DNA of 64,000 nt from Lysobacter arenosi (GCF_016613475.2 NZ_CP071517.1:992001-1056000), one strand, 5' to 3'; counted from the stretch's first letter, positions 8,603 through 17,584 are shown. Notes: a model not told the origin generated them from the letters alone. Made by a program: numbers and translations.

Positions 8603-11302
8603 CTAGCCAAGTGCTGGCTCGGTCTTGTCGGTGTCGATGCCGTAAAGGTCCCTGGCTTTGGCGGCAGCGGACGTGGAAAGGGTGCCATCGCGCACGAGCG
8701 CTTCGATGGCGGCGTAGGCGATCCAGCGACGGTCCACTTCGAAGTAGGCGCGCAGGTTGGCACGGGTGTCACTGCGGCCGAAGCCGTCGGTACCCAGCAC
8801 CGTGTAGCGCCGGCCGGCGGGCATGAAGGCACGGATCTGATCGGCCACGCCGCGGACGTAATCAGTGGCGGCAATCACCGGTCCCGGGCGATCGGCCAAC
8901 AGTGAGGTGACATACGGCACGCGCTCGGGCTGCTCGGGATGCAGGCGGTTCCAGCGCTCGACCTGGAAACCGTCGCGGCGAAGCTCGGAGAAGCTCGGGC
9001 ACGACCACACGTCGGCGGCGATGCCGAAGTCCTTGCCCAGCATGTCGGCCGCGGCGATGGCTTCGCGCAGGATCGTACCGGCGCCGAGCAGTTGCACGCG
9101 TGGCGTGTCAGCCGCAACGGCCGTGGCCGGAGCCAGCAGGTACATGCCGCGCAGGATGCCTTGAGCGGCGCCGTCGGGCATCGCCGGATGCTGGTAGGCC
9201 TCGTTCATCACCGTCAGGTAGAAGTAGACATCCTCCTGCTCCTGCATCATCCGGCGCACGCCGTCCTGGACGATGACCGCGACCTCGTAGGCGAAGGTGG
9301 GATCGTAGGAGACCACGTTCGGGATCGCGCCCGACATCAGGTGCGAATGGCCGTCCTCGTGCTGCAGGCCTTCGCCGTTGATGGTGGTCCTGCCGGCGGT
9401 GCCACCGACGAGGAAGCCGCGAGTGCGCATGTCGGCCGCCGCCCAGGCCAGGTCGCCCACGCGCTGGAAGCCGAACATCGCGTAGTAGAGGAAGAACGGC
9501 AGCATCGGCACATCGTTGACGCTGTAGCTGGTGCCGGCCGCGATCCAGGCACTGATGCCGCCGGCTTCGCTGATGCCTTCCTGCAGCACCTGTCCGTCGG
9601 TCGCCTCGCGGTAGTAGACAAGCTGCGAGGCGTCGTTGGGCGTATAGGCCTGGCCGAACGGCGCATAGATGCCGATCTGCCGGAACAGGCCTTCCATGCC
9701 GAAGGTGCGCGCCTCGTCGGCGATGACCGGCACCACGCGCGGGCCGACCTGCTTGTCGCGCAGCAGGATGTTGATGGTGCGGACCAGCGCCATCGTCGTA
9801 CTGATCTCGCGATCGCCACTGGATTGCAGCAGCGCATCGAACGCAGGCAGTTCCGGTGCGACCACTTGCGCGGAGGCGCGACGCCGGCGCTGCGGCAGGC
9901 TGCCACCGAGTTCCGCGCGGCGTTCCTTCAGGTAGCGAACCTCGGCCGACTCGGGACCCGGGTGGTAGTAGGGAAGCTCTTCGATGCGGTCGTCGGGGAT
10001 CGGGATCGAAAGGCGATCGCGCACGTTGCGCAGCGTGTCCGTGTCGATCTTCTTCTTGTTGTGGCTGGCGTTCTGCGACTGCAGGCCCTCACCGAGCTCA
10101 TAGCCCTTGACGGTCTTGGCCAGGATCACGGTGGGAGCGCCTTTGGTGTTCACCGCGGCGTGGTAGGCGGCGTACACCTTGGCCGGATCGTGGCCACCGC
10201 GATTGAGCGACTTGATCTGCGCATCCGAAAGGCCCTCGACCAGCCGGCGGGTGGATTCGCTCTTGCCGAAGAAGTTCTCGCGCGTGTAGTCGCCGCCCAT
10301 GGTCTTGTACGACTGATATTCGCCGTCGACGGTTTCCATCATCACGCGCCGCAGTTCGCCGTCCTCGTCCTGGGCGAGCAGCGGATCCCACTTGCCACCC
10401 CAGACCAGCTTGATCACATTCCAGCCGGCGCCACGGAAGGTGCTTTCGGCCTCCTGGATGATCTTGCCGTTGCCGCGAACCGGTCCATCCAGTCGCTGCA
10501 GATTGCAGTTCACCACGAACACCAGGTTGTCGAGCCGCTCGCGACCTGCCAGCGCCAGCGCGCCGACCGTCTCGGGCTCATCGAGCTCGCCATCGCCGAG
10601 GAAGGCCCAGACCTTGCGATCCGAAGCCTGCATCAACCCGCGCTGCTCCAGGTAGCGCCAGAAGTGGGCCTGGTAGATGGCCTGCATCGGTCCCAGCCCC
10701 ATCGAAACGGTGGCGACCTGCCAGTAGTCGGGCATCAGCCAAGGATGCGGGTAGGACGACAGCCCGCGGCCGTTGCCTTCGACCTCCATGCGGAACAGGT
10801 CCAGCTGCGCTTCGTCGAAGCGACCCTCGAGGAACGAGCGCGCGTAGATGCCGGGACTCGAATGCCCCTCGGTGAAGATCAGGTCGCCCGGGTGCGTGTC
10901 GCTGGGAGCGCGCCAGAAATGATTGAAGCCCACTTCGTAGAGCGTGGCCGACGACGCGAAGCTGGCCAGATGCCCGTCCAGCTCGCCGGGCTTGCGGTTG
11001 GCGCGGACCACCATCGCCATCGCATTCCAGCGGATGATGTCGCGGATGCGCTTTTCGAGGATCGGGTCGCCGGGGCTGACCGCCTGCTGATCCACCGGAA
11101 TCGTGTTGATGTAGTCGGTGGTGGTGGTGAAGTCGATGACCCCGCCAGCGCGCCGGGCGCGTGCGTTCAGCTGCGCCAGAAGGTAGGACGCGCGTTCGGA
11201 GCCGCCGTGCTGGAGGACGGCGCTGAGCGAATCCAGCCAGTCACGGGTCTCCGCAGGGTCGGAATCTTGCGCGGCCGGGGTGAATACGGTGGGCAGGGAC
11301 AT
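8603..11302 (-). CDS. aceE: Pyruvate dehydrogenase E1 component, homodimeric type
   Basis: An 899-residue E1 of the gammaproteobacterial single-chain type (E. coli AceE has 887). The thiamine diphosphate motif begins G-D-G-E-L-D-E-P-E and ends N-C-N about 28 residues on; a G-H-S-S-P-G-I-Y-A-R-S-F-L-E-G-R-F loop and the late I-S-E-A-G segment are also typical. It decarboxylates pyruvate and passes the acetyl group to lipoyl E2. The start is set at the internal ATG beginning M-S-L-P-T, because the 43-residue longer frame has no family resemblance. Neither aceF nor lpdA is adjacent; the next gene is nuoF instead, an unusual arrangement. Confidence 0.93.
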   Translation of the reverse strand: MSLPTVFTPAAQDSDPAETRDWLDSLSAVLQHGGSERASYLLAQLNARARRAGGVIDFTTTTDYINTIPVDQQAVSPGDPILEKRIRDIIRWNAMAMVVRANRKPGELDGHLASFASSATLYEVGFNHFWRAPSDTHPGDLIFTEGHSSPGIYARSFLEGRFDEAQLDLFRMEVEGNGRGLSSYPHPWLMPDYWQVATVSMGLGPMQAIYQAHFWRYLEQRGLMQASDRKVWAFLGDGELDEPETVGALALAGRERLDNLVFVVNCNLQRLDGPVRGNGKIIQEAESTFRGAGWNVIKLVWGGKWDPLLAQDEDGELRRVMMETVDGEYQSYKTMGGDYTRENFFGKSESTRRLVEGLSDAQIKSLNRGGHDPAKVYAAYHAAVNTKGAPTVILAKTVKGYELGEGLQSQNASHNKKKIDTDTLRNVRDRLSIPIPDDRIEELPYYHPGPESAEVRYLKERRAELGGSLPQRRRRASAQVVAPELPAFDALLQSSGDREISTTMALVRTINILLRDKQVGPRVVPVIADEARTFGMEGLFRQIGIYAPFGQAYTPNDASQLVYYREATDGQVLQEGISEAGGISAWIAAGTSYSVNDVPMLPFFLYYAMFGFQRVGDLAWAAADMRTRGFLVGGTAGRTTINGEGLQHEDGHSHLMSGAIPNVVSYDPTFAYEVAVIVQDGVRRMMQEQEDVYFYLTVMNEAYQHPAMPDGAAQGILRGMYLLAPATAVAADTPRVQLLGAGTILREAIAAADMLGKDFGIAADVWSCPSFSELRRDGFQVERWNRLHPEQPERVPYVTSLLADRPGPVIAATDYVRGVADQIRAFMPAGRRYTVLGTDGFGRSDTRANLRAYFEVDRRWIAYAAIEALVRDGTLSTSAAAKARDLYGIDTDKTEPALG

Positions 11303-11462
11303 GACGGGATACTCAGAACGTGGACTGGTGTGGTCGTAGTTATAGCGTCCGTCCCTGGTGGTAACAGGTGGTGCCGGTGGAACGGTCCATGCCGTTACCA
11401 CCGGGAGTTGTGCGAACGTCGGACTGGGCAACGCGAAAGCCCCAGTCAGCGTGCGATCTCGA

Positions 11463-12899
11463 TCAAGCGGTCAATTGCTCGAGCACGGTACGGACGCGAT
11501 CGAGTGCCGGGTCGATGTCCTCGACCTCGATGGCGCCGAAGCCGACCAGCAGTCCCGGTACGTGATCAGCGTTGCGGTAACAGTCGTCGAGCGGATAAAG
11601 CCCGACTTCCGCACGCCGCGACAACTGGCATACCTCGAGCGCGTCCAGTGGCTGCCGCAACATCACGGCCATGTGATAGCCGGCAATCGCCGGCAACGGC
11701 TCCAGCCAGGGCGACAGGTCGCCGGCAAGACGCGCGAGCAGCCGCTCGCGGCGCTCACTGAAGACATCGTGGCAGCGACGGATGTGCTTGAGCAGATGTC
11801 CGTCGGCCATGAATCGTGCCAGCGCCCACTGCAGCATCGTCGGTGTATGCCAGTCGCAAAGGTGTTTTGCGTTCACCAGTGCCGTGCGCAGTGCCGGCGG
11901 GGCGATGGCGTAACCGAGGCGAAGCTCGGGCGACAGTGACTTGGAGAACGTGCCGATGTAGGCCACCAGGCCCCACTGGTCCAGCGTTTGCAGCGGCTCC
12001 AGCGCGCTTCCTTCGTAGCGGAACTCGCTGTCGTAGTCGTCTTCCACAACGATCGCGCCCAGTTCACGGGCGCGCGCGAGCAGTGCCTGGCGCCGTGCTG
12101 CGCTCATCGGCATGCCAAGCGGAAACTGATGGGTCGGCGTGGTGTAGATCAGGCGCGTGCCATCGGGGATCTGGTCAACGCACAGTCCCTCCGAATCGAC
12201 CGGCACCGGCACCACCTGCGCCTGCTGCGCCTCCAGCAGCATCCGTGCCAGCGGGTATCCGGGCTCCTCCATGGCGACGATGGCCCCCGGCACGATCAGC
12301 ACGCGTGCGACCAGGTCCAGGGCCTGCTGCGCGCCGCTGGTGATCACCAGATCGTCGGCGCGGCAGTCCACGCCGCGGCTGAAGCCGGCATGTCGGCTGA
12401 CGGCCTCGCGCAGCTCGATCAGGCCTTCCGGTTCCGCGTAGAAGCCGCGCAGCGCCGCACTGCGGCGCAGGCCATGCAGCGCGCATTGGCGCCACTCGGC
12501 TTCCGGAAACAGGCGCCTGGACACCGCGCCGGCAATGAACTCGTAGCGCAGGCGCGCCTCTGGCACCGGATGTCGAAGCGGGGTCTCCACGCCTTGCCAA
12601 TGCCGGGCGACCGCGCTTCCCGCCAGGTCTTCCTGGGCGAGTGGACGCGAGCGCTGTGGCAAGCGCGATGCCACGAAGGTGCCGGCACCGACCTGGCTGA
12701 CGATCAGGCGGTCGAGCGTCAATTTCGAATAGGCCTGCGCGACAGTCTTGCGCGAAACCCCCAGTTGGTCCGCGAGCAGGCGGGAAGGAGGCAACTGCTG
12801 CCCGGCAGCGAGGCGGCCGGAGCGTATGGCATCGCGCAGTTGGCCGTGGATCTGGTCAGCCAGGCCGCGCGTGCCTTCGATCACTACGTGCAATTCCAT
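11463..12899 (-). CDS. MocR-type regulator (GntR HTH fused to aminotransferase fold)
   Basis: A 478-residue fusion. Residues 1-80 form a GntR winged helix (L-A-D-Q-I-H-G-Q-L-R-D-A-I-R-S-G-R-L, L-P-P-S-R, L-G-V-S-R-K-T-V). The remainder is a fold-type I aminotransferase domain with V-E-D-D-Y-D-S-E-F-R-Y and the PLP lysine in F-S-K-S-L-S-P-E-L-R-L-G-Y. Such proteins use PLP as an effector or regulate amino-acid or PLP metabolism (PdxR, GabR). The start is placed at M-E-L-H-V; the 51-residue longer frame adds nothing family-like. The gene is divergent from the carboxymuconolactone-decarboxylase-like gene at 13087, its probable target. Confidence 0.9.
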   Translation of the reverse strand: MELHVVIEGTRGLADQIHGQLRDAIRSGRLAAGQQLPPSRLLADQLGVSRKTVAQAYSKLTLDRLIVSQVGAGTFVASRLPQRSRPLAQEDLAGSAVARHWQGVETPLRHPVPEARLRYEFIAGAVSRRLFPEAEWRQCALHGLRRSAALRGFYAEPEGLIELREAVSRHAGFSRGVDCRADDLVITSGAQQALDLVARVLIVPGAIVAMEEPGYPLARMLLEAQQAQVVPVPVDSEGLCVDQIPDGTRLIYTTPTHQFPLGMPMSAARRQALLARARELGAIVVEDDYDSEFRYEGSALEPLQTLDQWGLVAYIGTFSKSLSPELRLGYAIAPPALRTALVNAKHLCDWHTPTMLQWALARFMADGHLLKHIRRCHDVFSERRERLLARLAGDLSPWLEPLPAIAGYHMAVMLRQPLDALEVCQLSRRAEVGLYPLDDCYRNADHVPGLLVGFGAIEVEDIDPALDRVRTVLEQLTA

Positions 12900-13086
12900 G
12901 GGGCCCGCGGGTTGGCAAAAGGGAAGGCGGCGGAACCATAAATGTACCCGAGCCTGTGTTCGTTCCCGGTCAACCCGTGACGCCAGGCAGTTCTCGAAGT
13001 GGTCCCCGAAGAAGTCCGGAATTGGTGCCCTTGCGTGCTGCTGGCGACCCATAGGATGTCGTCACCCACTCAACAGGACCTCCCCG

Positions 13087-13527
13087 ATGCAACCCCGTCT
13101 CGACTTCTACAAAGCCTCACCGGATGCCGCCAAGGCGATGCTCGCCCTTGAGGCCGCCGTCAACAAGCTCGGCCTGGAGCCGGCGCTGCTCGAACTGGTG
13201 AAGCTGCGCTCGTCGCAGCTCAATGGCTGCGCCTACTGCGTCGACCTGCACAGCAGTGACGCGCGCAAGCGCGGCGAAAGCGAGCGTCGTCTCCATGCCG
13301 TCGCGGTATGGCGCGAGTCTCCGTTCTTCAGCGACCGCGAGCGCGCCGCGCTAGCGTGGACCGAATCGTTGACCCTGCTGTCGCAGACGCGCGCGCCGGA
13401 CGCCGATTACGAGTGGCTCGGCAGCCAGTTCGACGAGCGCGAGCGCGTCAACCTGACCGTCGCCATCAACGCCATCAACGGTTGGAACCGCCTCGCGGTC
13501 GGGTTCCGCTCCGTCTCCGCCACCTGA
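13087..13527 (+). CDS. Carboxymuconolactone decarboxylase/AhpD-like protein
   Basis: A 146-residue all-helical protein of the AhpD-like group. It has the redox motif N-G-C-A-Y-C-V-D-L-H-S, with two cysteines and a nearby His that form the peroxidase-like proton relay in AhpD, and A-R-K-R-G-E-S-E after it. The likely role is alkylhydroperoxidase-type thiol chemistry or small-molecule detoxification. It starts the gene row that faces away from the MocR gene; a cupin gene follows 25 bases after its stop. Ribosome-binding sequence AGGACCTCCCCG precedes the ATG. Confidence 0.87.
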   Translation: MQPRLDFYKASPDAAKAMLALEAAVNKLGLEPALLELVKLRSSQLNGCAYCVDLHSSDARKRGESERRLHAVAVWRESPFFSDRERAALAWTESLTLLSQTRAPDADYEWLGSQFDERERVNLTVAINAINGWNRLAVGFRSVSAT

Positions 13528-13552
13528 CCCAAACAACACAGGCAACAACGAC

Positions 13553-13993
13553 ATGAACATCCGTATCCCGACACTCGTCCTGTTGGCGGCCCTTGGCGGC
13601 CTCGCAACGTCCGCATCGGCGCATGGCCCGGCCGGCGATGGACAGGAAAAAATCACCATGCTCCAGGAGCACGCGTTGTCCGACGCACCGGGCAAGAAGG
13701 CGCTGTTCTTCACCGTGGATTACGCACCCGGACAGAAGTCGATTCCGCATGTGCATACCGGTTCGGCGATCGCCTACGTGCTGGAAGGTACCGTGATCTC
13801 GCAGCTGGAAGGCGAGGCACCGGTGACCTACAGCGCGGGCCAGTCCTGGTACGAGACGCCGCGCATCGACCACCTGGTATCGCGAAATGCCAGCAACACC
13901 AAGCCGGCCAAGCTGCTGGTATGGATCCTCAACGACGGCGACAAGCCGTTGCTGACGCCGTTGCCTTCGAATCCGGGCGCAAAGGCTCCCTGA
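13553..13993 (+). CDS. Secreted cupin-domain protein
   Basis: A 146-residue protein with a signal peptide ending at A-S-A-H-G. The mature part is one cupin barrel: H-V-H-T-G-S-A-I-A-Y-V-L-E-G (motif 1 with two His and a Glu) and a second motif with I-D-H-L-V after G-Q-S-W-Y. This gives a probable single metal site in the periplasm. The precise reaction is unknown. It lies in the same row as the AhpD-like gene. A second secreted cupin is encoded at 16549-16947 on the other strand and has the same overall layout. Confidence 0.82.
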   Translation: MNIRIPTLVLLAALGGLATSASAHGPAGDGQEKITMLQEHALSDAPGKKALFFTVDYAPGQKSIPHVHTGSAIAYVLEGTVISQLEGEAPVTYSAGQSWYETPRIDHLVSRNASNTKPAKLLVWILNDGDKPLLTPLPSNPGAKAP

Positions 13994-14089
13994 AGCCCCC
14001 AAGGTCCCGCCGAGCCATCGCGCGGGACCGAACGGCGGTCTGTTATGTTTCCTGACGCAGTTCCTCCATGCGCCAGGTGGCAGGACGTC

Positions 14090-14485
14090 ATGACCGACCG
14101 GTTTGCATCATGCAGTTGCGGGAAGCTCAGCGTCAGCACGCGAGGCGAACCGCTGCGCGTGTCCGTTTGCCATTGCCTGAATTGCCAGAGGCGCTCCGGC
14201 AGCGTCTTCGCCGCCCAGGCCAGGTTCCCGGCCGACGCGGTCGCCATCACCGGCGAAAGCACGGAGTTCGTGCTGGTTGGCGACGAAGGAACTTCGGCCC
14301 GGTTTCACTTCTGCCCGCAATGCGGCGCCACCGTCTTCTATCTGATGGACGCGATTCCCGACGTGATCGCCATTCCCGTGGGCGCCTTCGCGGATCCGGG
14401 ATTTCCGCCGCCGCAGGTGTCGGTGTACGCGGTACGGCAGCACCCTTGGGTGCATCTCGACGACGGCATCGAGCGTATTGATTGA
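14090..14485 (+). CDS. GFA-family (glutathione-dependent formaldehyde-activating-like) protein
   Basis: A 131-residue zinc protein of the GFA/CENP-V group. The Cys pattern is complete: S-C-S-C-G-K-L near the start, C-H-C-L-N-C-Q-R-R-S-G, and C-P-Q-C-G in the middle. The name comes from an S-hydroxymethylglutathione synthase, but for most relatives the true substrate is not known. The internal ATG at 14090, with AGGAC upstream, is favoured over the ATG at 14045 because the family homology begins there. The gene sits between a cupin gene and a hydrolase gene in one direction. Confidence 0.85.
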   Translation: MTDRFASCSCGKLSVSTRGEPLRVSVCHCLNCQRRSGSVFAAQARFPADAVAITGESTEFVLVGDEGTSARFHFCPQCGATVFYLMDAIPDVIAIPVGAFADPGFPPPQVSVYAVRQHPWVHLDDGIERID

Positions 14486-14512
14486 GCCCCCGGCAATACA
14501 CGGAGATCACAG

Positions 14513-15568
14513 ATGGACAAGCCCGAAGCCAACCCCGTTGATTCTTTTCGCCGTCGCCTGATGGGCACGGCGGCCCTTGGCGCCGCCATGGCGCCGCTGC
14601 TGGCGGCGCATGCGGAGCAGGGCGGTCAAGCGGGGCCGGCTGCGGCCGCGCCGACACGCGCGCAACACACCTCGTTCGGTCCGCTCAAGCAGGTGCGTAC
14701 CAAACTGCTGGAGATCGGTTACGCCGAGGCCGGCCCGAAGAAAGGTCCGCCGGTGATCCTGCTGCACGGCTGGCCGTACGACATCTACAGCTATGTCGAC
14801 GTGGCGCCGCTGCTGGCGCAGAAGGGCTATCGGGTGATCGTGCCGTACCTGCGCGGATACGGCACGACCCGCTTCCTCTCGGCCGACACGCTGCGCAACG
14901 GACAGCCCGCGGCCCTGGCCGAGGATGTGGTGCAGCTGATGGATGCGCTGGAAATCGGAAAGGCTGTCGTGGCCGGTTTCGACTGGGGCGCGCGCTCAGC
15001 CGACATCGTCGCGGCACTCTGGCCGGAGCGGGTGAAGGCGCTGGTGGCCGTCAGTGGCTACCTCATCGGCAGCCAGCAGACCGGACAGGTGCCATTGCCG
15101 CCCGAAGCCGAGCTGCAGTGGTGGTACCAGTTCTACTTCGCCACCGAGCGCGGACGCCAGGGCTACGACAAGTACCGCCACGACTTCGCCAAGCTGATCT
15201 GGAAACTGGCATCGCCGAAATGGGCATTCGATGACGCGACCTTCGACCGCAGCGCTGCGGCGTTCGAGAATGCGGACCATGTCGACATCGTCGTCCACAA
15301 CTACCGGTGGCGCCTCGGCCTGGCCCAGGGCGAAGCCAGGTACGACGCATTGGAGGCCAGGCTCGCCCAGTTCCCGGCGATCACCGTGCCGACGATCACG
15401 ATGGAAGGCGACGCCAACGGAGCGCCGCATCCCAAGCCTGAGTCGTACGCGAAGCGTTTCACCGGCAAGTACGAGCATCGCCTGATCACCGGTGGCATCG
15501 GTCACAACCTGCCGCAGGAGGATCCGGGCGCATTCGCGCAGGCCGTCATCGACGCGGACCGGCTGTAA
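14513..15568 (+). CDS. Exported epoxide-hydrolase-like alpha/beta hydrolase
   Basis: A 351-residue protein. The N-terminus carries a twin-arginine-like export signal (F-R-R-R-L-M-G, then an Ala/Leu-rich core ending at A-H-A). The catalytic domain has H-G-W-P as oxyanion motif and G-F-D-W-G-A with Asp as nucleophile, as in epoxide hydrolases and haloalkane dehalogenases, plus the late His in I-G-H-N-L-P. Hence ester bonds are less likely targets than epoxides or carbon-halogen bonds. It is placed directly after the GFA gene in a row of probable detoxification genes. The substrate is unknown. Confidence 0.85.
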   Translation: MDKPEANPVDSFRRRLMGTAALGAAMAPLLAAHAEQGGQAGPAAAAPTRAQHTSFGPLKQVRTKLLEIGYAEAGPKKGPPVILLHGWPYDIYSYVDVAPLLAQKGYRVIVPYLRGYGTTRFLSADTLRNGQPAALAEDVVQLMDALEIGKAVVAGFDWGARSADIVAALWPERVKALVAVSGYLIGSQQTGQVPLPPEAELQWWYQFYFATERGRQGYDKYRHDFAKLIWKLASPKWAFDDATFDRSAAAFENADHVDIVVHNYRWRLGLAQGEARYDALEARLAQFPAITVPTITMEGDANGAPHPKPESYAKRFTGKYEHRLITGGIGHNLPQEDPGAFAQAVIDADRL

Positions 15569-15607
15569 AGCGCAAGACCGACCCTAGCGTCGCCAAGGAG
15601 GTCAGGT

Positions 15608-16519
15608 ATGTCCCTCGTGAAACCGATCACGCCGCATCTGTGGTTCGACAAGCAGGCCAAGGAAGCAGCCGGGTTCTATTGCTCGGTGTTCCCGGATTCG
15701 AAGATCGACTCCGTGGCCGTGCTGCGCAATACGCCGTCGGGCGATTGCGACGTGGTGTCGTTCACGCTGCAAGGCCAGCCCTTTCTTGCGATCAGTGCCG
15801 GGCCGCTGTTCAAGTTCAATCCGTCGGTGTCGTTCTTCGTCAACTTCGATCCGTCACGCGACCCGGACGCGCGCTCGAAGCTGGACCGGCTGTGGGCGGC
15901 GCTGGTCGAAGGTGGCCAGGCGTTGATGCCGCTGGATGCGTATCCGTTCAGCGAGCGCTTTGGCTGGGTGCAGGATCGCTATGGCGTGTCGTGGCAGCTG
16001 ATCCTGACCGATGCCGGTGGAGAACCCAGGCCGCCGATCGTGCCGTCGCTGATGTTTACCGGGCAGGTGTATGGCAAGGCCGAAGAGGCGGGCGCGTTCT
16101 ACCGCTCGGTCTTCGACGACTCCAGGGAAGGGCGGATGGCCAGATATCCCGCCGGCATGCCGCAGGATCGCGAGGGCACCGTCATGTTCTCGGATTTCCG
16201 CCTCGGTGAAAGCTGGTTTGCAGCGATGGACAGCGGGCATCCGCACGGCTTCGGTTTCAACGAAGCGATCTCGTTCGTGGTCACCTGCCGTGACCAGGCC
16301 GAGATCGACCGCTACTGGGCGCAACTGTCCAGCGTGCCCGAGGCGGAGCAGTGCGGCTGGTGCAAGGATCGCTATGGGCTGTCGTGGCAGATCACGCCGG
16401 TGTTGATGGACGAGATCCTGGCCTCGGGCGACCAGGCCGTGATCGATCGGGTGACCCAGGCGTTCCTGCCGATGCACAAGCTCGACCTGGCCGTGATCGA
16501 GGCCGCCGCAGCGTCGTAA
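15608..16519 (+). CDS. Double VOC (PhnB-like) protein
   Basis: A 303-residue protein built of two copies of the PhnB-type VOC/glyoxalase fold. Both halves start with an I-x-P-x-L-x-F strand, then E-A-A/G-x-F-Y-x-S-V-F, and end in D-R-Y-G-V/L-S-W-Q. Single-copy relatives are annotated as PhnB-like or 3-demethylubiquinone methyltransferase-like without proof of function. The duplication suggests a monomer that forms what is usually a dimer interface. The start ATG is preceded by AAGGAGGTCAGGT, a very strong ribosome-binding site. It is the last gene of the row that begins at 13087. Confidence 0.85.
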   Translation: MSLVKPITPHLWFDKQAKEAAGFYCSVFPDSKIDSVAVLRNTPSGDCDVVSFTLQGQPFLAISAGPLFKFNPSVSFFVNFDPSRDPDARSKLDRLWAALVEGGQALMPLDAYPFSERFGWVQDRYGVSWQLILTDAGGEPRPPIVPSLMFTGQVYGKAEEAGAFYRSVFDDSREGRMARYPAGMPQDREGTVMFSDFRLGESWFAAMDSGHPHGFGFNEAISFVVTCRDQAEIDRYWAQLSSVPEAEQCGWCKDRYGLSWQITPVLMDEILASGDQAVIDRVTQAFLPMHKLDLAVIEAAAAS

Positions 16520-16548
16520 GGCGGAACCGCATGAATGCCGTCAGGGCG

Positions 16549-16947
16549 TCATGGCTTGGCGCGGAGCACCACGATCGGCTTGCCCTTCTCAACGATGTAG
16601 GTCGCCAGTTCCGCGCCCTGCACCTGGCCCGGATTGTGCGCGGCATGCGCCTGGCCGGCCGGGATGTACAACGACTGGCCGGCCTTCAGTGTCACCGAAG
16701 GCTTGTCCTCGAACGAGTACTGCAGCGTGCCTTCCAGCACGTACGCAATCTCGACGCCCGGATGCGTGTGCATGCCGAAGGTGGTACCCGGGGCGAAATC
16801 GACGCGGACCTGGACGACTTCGCGAGTGGCGTCGAAGTCATTGCGCAGGGCTTCGTGGCGCTTGATACCGGTTTGGGCATCGCCGGCAATCAATGAAGTA
16901 CTCGTCAGTAGCGCCGCCAATGCGGCGGCGATGTGGATCTTCTTCAT
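16549..16947 (-). CDS. Secreted cupin-domain protein
   Basis: A 132-residue protein with a signal peptide (M-K-K-I-H-I, hydrophobic core, cleavage near I-A-G-D). One cupin barrel follows: T-H-P-G-V-E-I-A-Y-V-L-E-G and P-A-G-Q-A-H-A-A-H. This gives a metal site with several His and one Glu. The frame is open 15 codons further upstream, but GAGGAGTTCGAC just before M-K-K fixes the start. It converges with the double-VOC gene. It resembles the cupin at 13553 in domain layout, not closely in sequence. Confidence 0.83.
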   Translation of the reverse strand: MKKIHIAAALAALLTSTSLIAGDAQTGIKRHEALRNDFDATREVVQVRVDFAPGTTFGMHTHPGVEIAYVLEGTLQYSFEDKPSVTLKAGQSLYIPAGQAHAAHNPGQVQGAELATYIVEKGKPIVVLRAKP

Positions 16948-17038
16948 GTCGAACTCCTCGGTATGCGGGCAGGAACGGGGTCGTCCGGTCATGAATACGC
17001 GTGGCGGCGTTCGCTCGCTGTCACGCCGCCCGGTTCAG

Positions 17039-17082
17039 AAAAAAGGCGCCCCCTCCAAGCGGGGAGGGAAGTGAGGGGGCGC
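17039..17082 (-). terminator. Rho-independent terminator after the second precursor gene
   Basis: Read on the minus strand, a perfect 10-base stem (GCGCCCCCTC / GAGGGGGCGC) is followed by C and six T. It lies 17 bases past the stop of the precursor gene at 17099-17584 and closes the whole metallophore locus. Confidence 0.85.
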
Positions 17083-17098
17083 AGGGGGAAACTCGGGC

Positions 17099-17584
17099 TT
17101 ATTCCGGAATGTCGGCGAACAATCCGCGCGGCATAGGCTTGCCGTTGGCGTCAAAGGCGGCCTTGACGTTGTTGTAGGCCTCCAGCTCGGAGATGAAGCC
17201 GTCGTTGTTCGGGTCCTTCGACTTGAAGATCGCCTCGCCCTTGGGGACCACGGCGACGAACTCCGCGCGGGAAACCAGACCGTCCTTGTTGGTGTCGGCG
17301 GAAGCGAAGCGGGCATCGCCACACTGGCCTTCGCCACACTTGCCTTCAGCGGTCTTCTTCGTCGCCGAGGTGTCGGCCTTCGGGGCGCCGCCACACTTGC
17401 CTTCACCGCACTTGCCTTCACCACACTTGCCCTCGCCGCACTTTCCTTCGGCAGCGGCGTGGCTGGCGGCCAGCATGTAGCCTTGTGACAGCGGTTCCAT
17501 GGCGAATGCGGAGCCGCCAAGGACCATGCCTGCCAATGCGACGCCGAGCATGCCGACGGGGTTACGGGTGTTGATCCTGGACAT
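17099..17584 (-). CDS. hvfA: Hvf/bufferin-type metallophore precursor with EF-hand pair (copy 1)
   Basis: A 161-residue precursor. Residues 1-28 are a signal peptide ending A-F-A. A conserved M-E-P-L-S-Q-G-Y-M-L stretch leads into five E-G-K-C-G units (residues 46-65 in tandem, then 80-84) and one E-G-Q-C-G (85-89). Two canonical 12-residue EF-hand loops follow (97-108 and 124-135, each D-x-N-x-D-G-x-I/V-S-x-x-E), with a tail ending D-I-P-E. In Haemophilus HvfA, cysteines of EGKCG units are converted to copper-binding oxazolone/thioamide groups by a DUF692 enzyme; that chemistry is inferred here from homology. The gene is at the end of the locus, 190 bases after hvfC, and has its own upstream element. 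GGAG lies eight bases before the ATG. Confidence 0.85.
   Translation of the reverse strand: MSRINTRNPVGMLGVALAGMVLGGSAFAMEPLSQGYMLAASHAAAEGKCGEGKCGEGKCGEGKCGGAPKADTSATKKTAEGKCGEGQCGDARFASADTNKDGLVSRAEFVAVVPKGEAIFKSKDPNNDGFISELEAYNNVKAAFDANGKPMPRGLFADIPE
17390..17449 (-). repeat. Four tandem 15-base units encoding EGKCG
   Basis: Four directly repeated 15-base units, differing only at third codon positions, encode the core repeat of the precursor. Such units can expand or contract; the second precursor has only two in tandem. Confidence 0.85.

Noticed and set aside
11303..11431. Longer N-terminus for AceE
   Set aside because: The additional 43 residues are Pro/Thr-rich and unlike any E1; family homology begins at the internal ATG.
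8939..11761. A 940-codon open frame on the plus strand
   Set aside because: It is antisense to aceE and has no recognisable domain; long antisense frames are common in GC-rich genes.
17390..17449. Possible CRISPR array
   Set aside because: The tandem 15-base units have no spacers and encode the in-frame EGKCG repeats of a secreted peptide.
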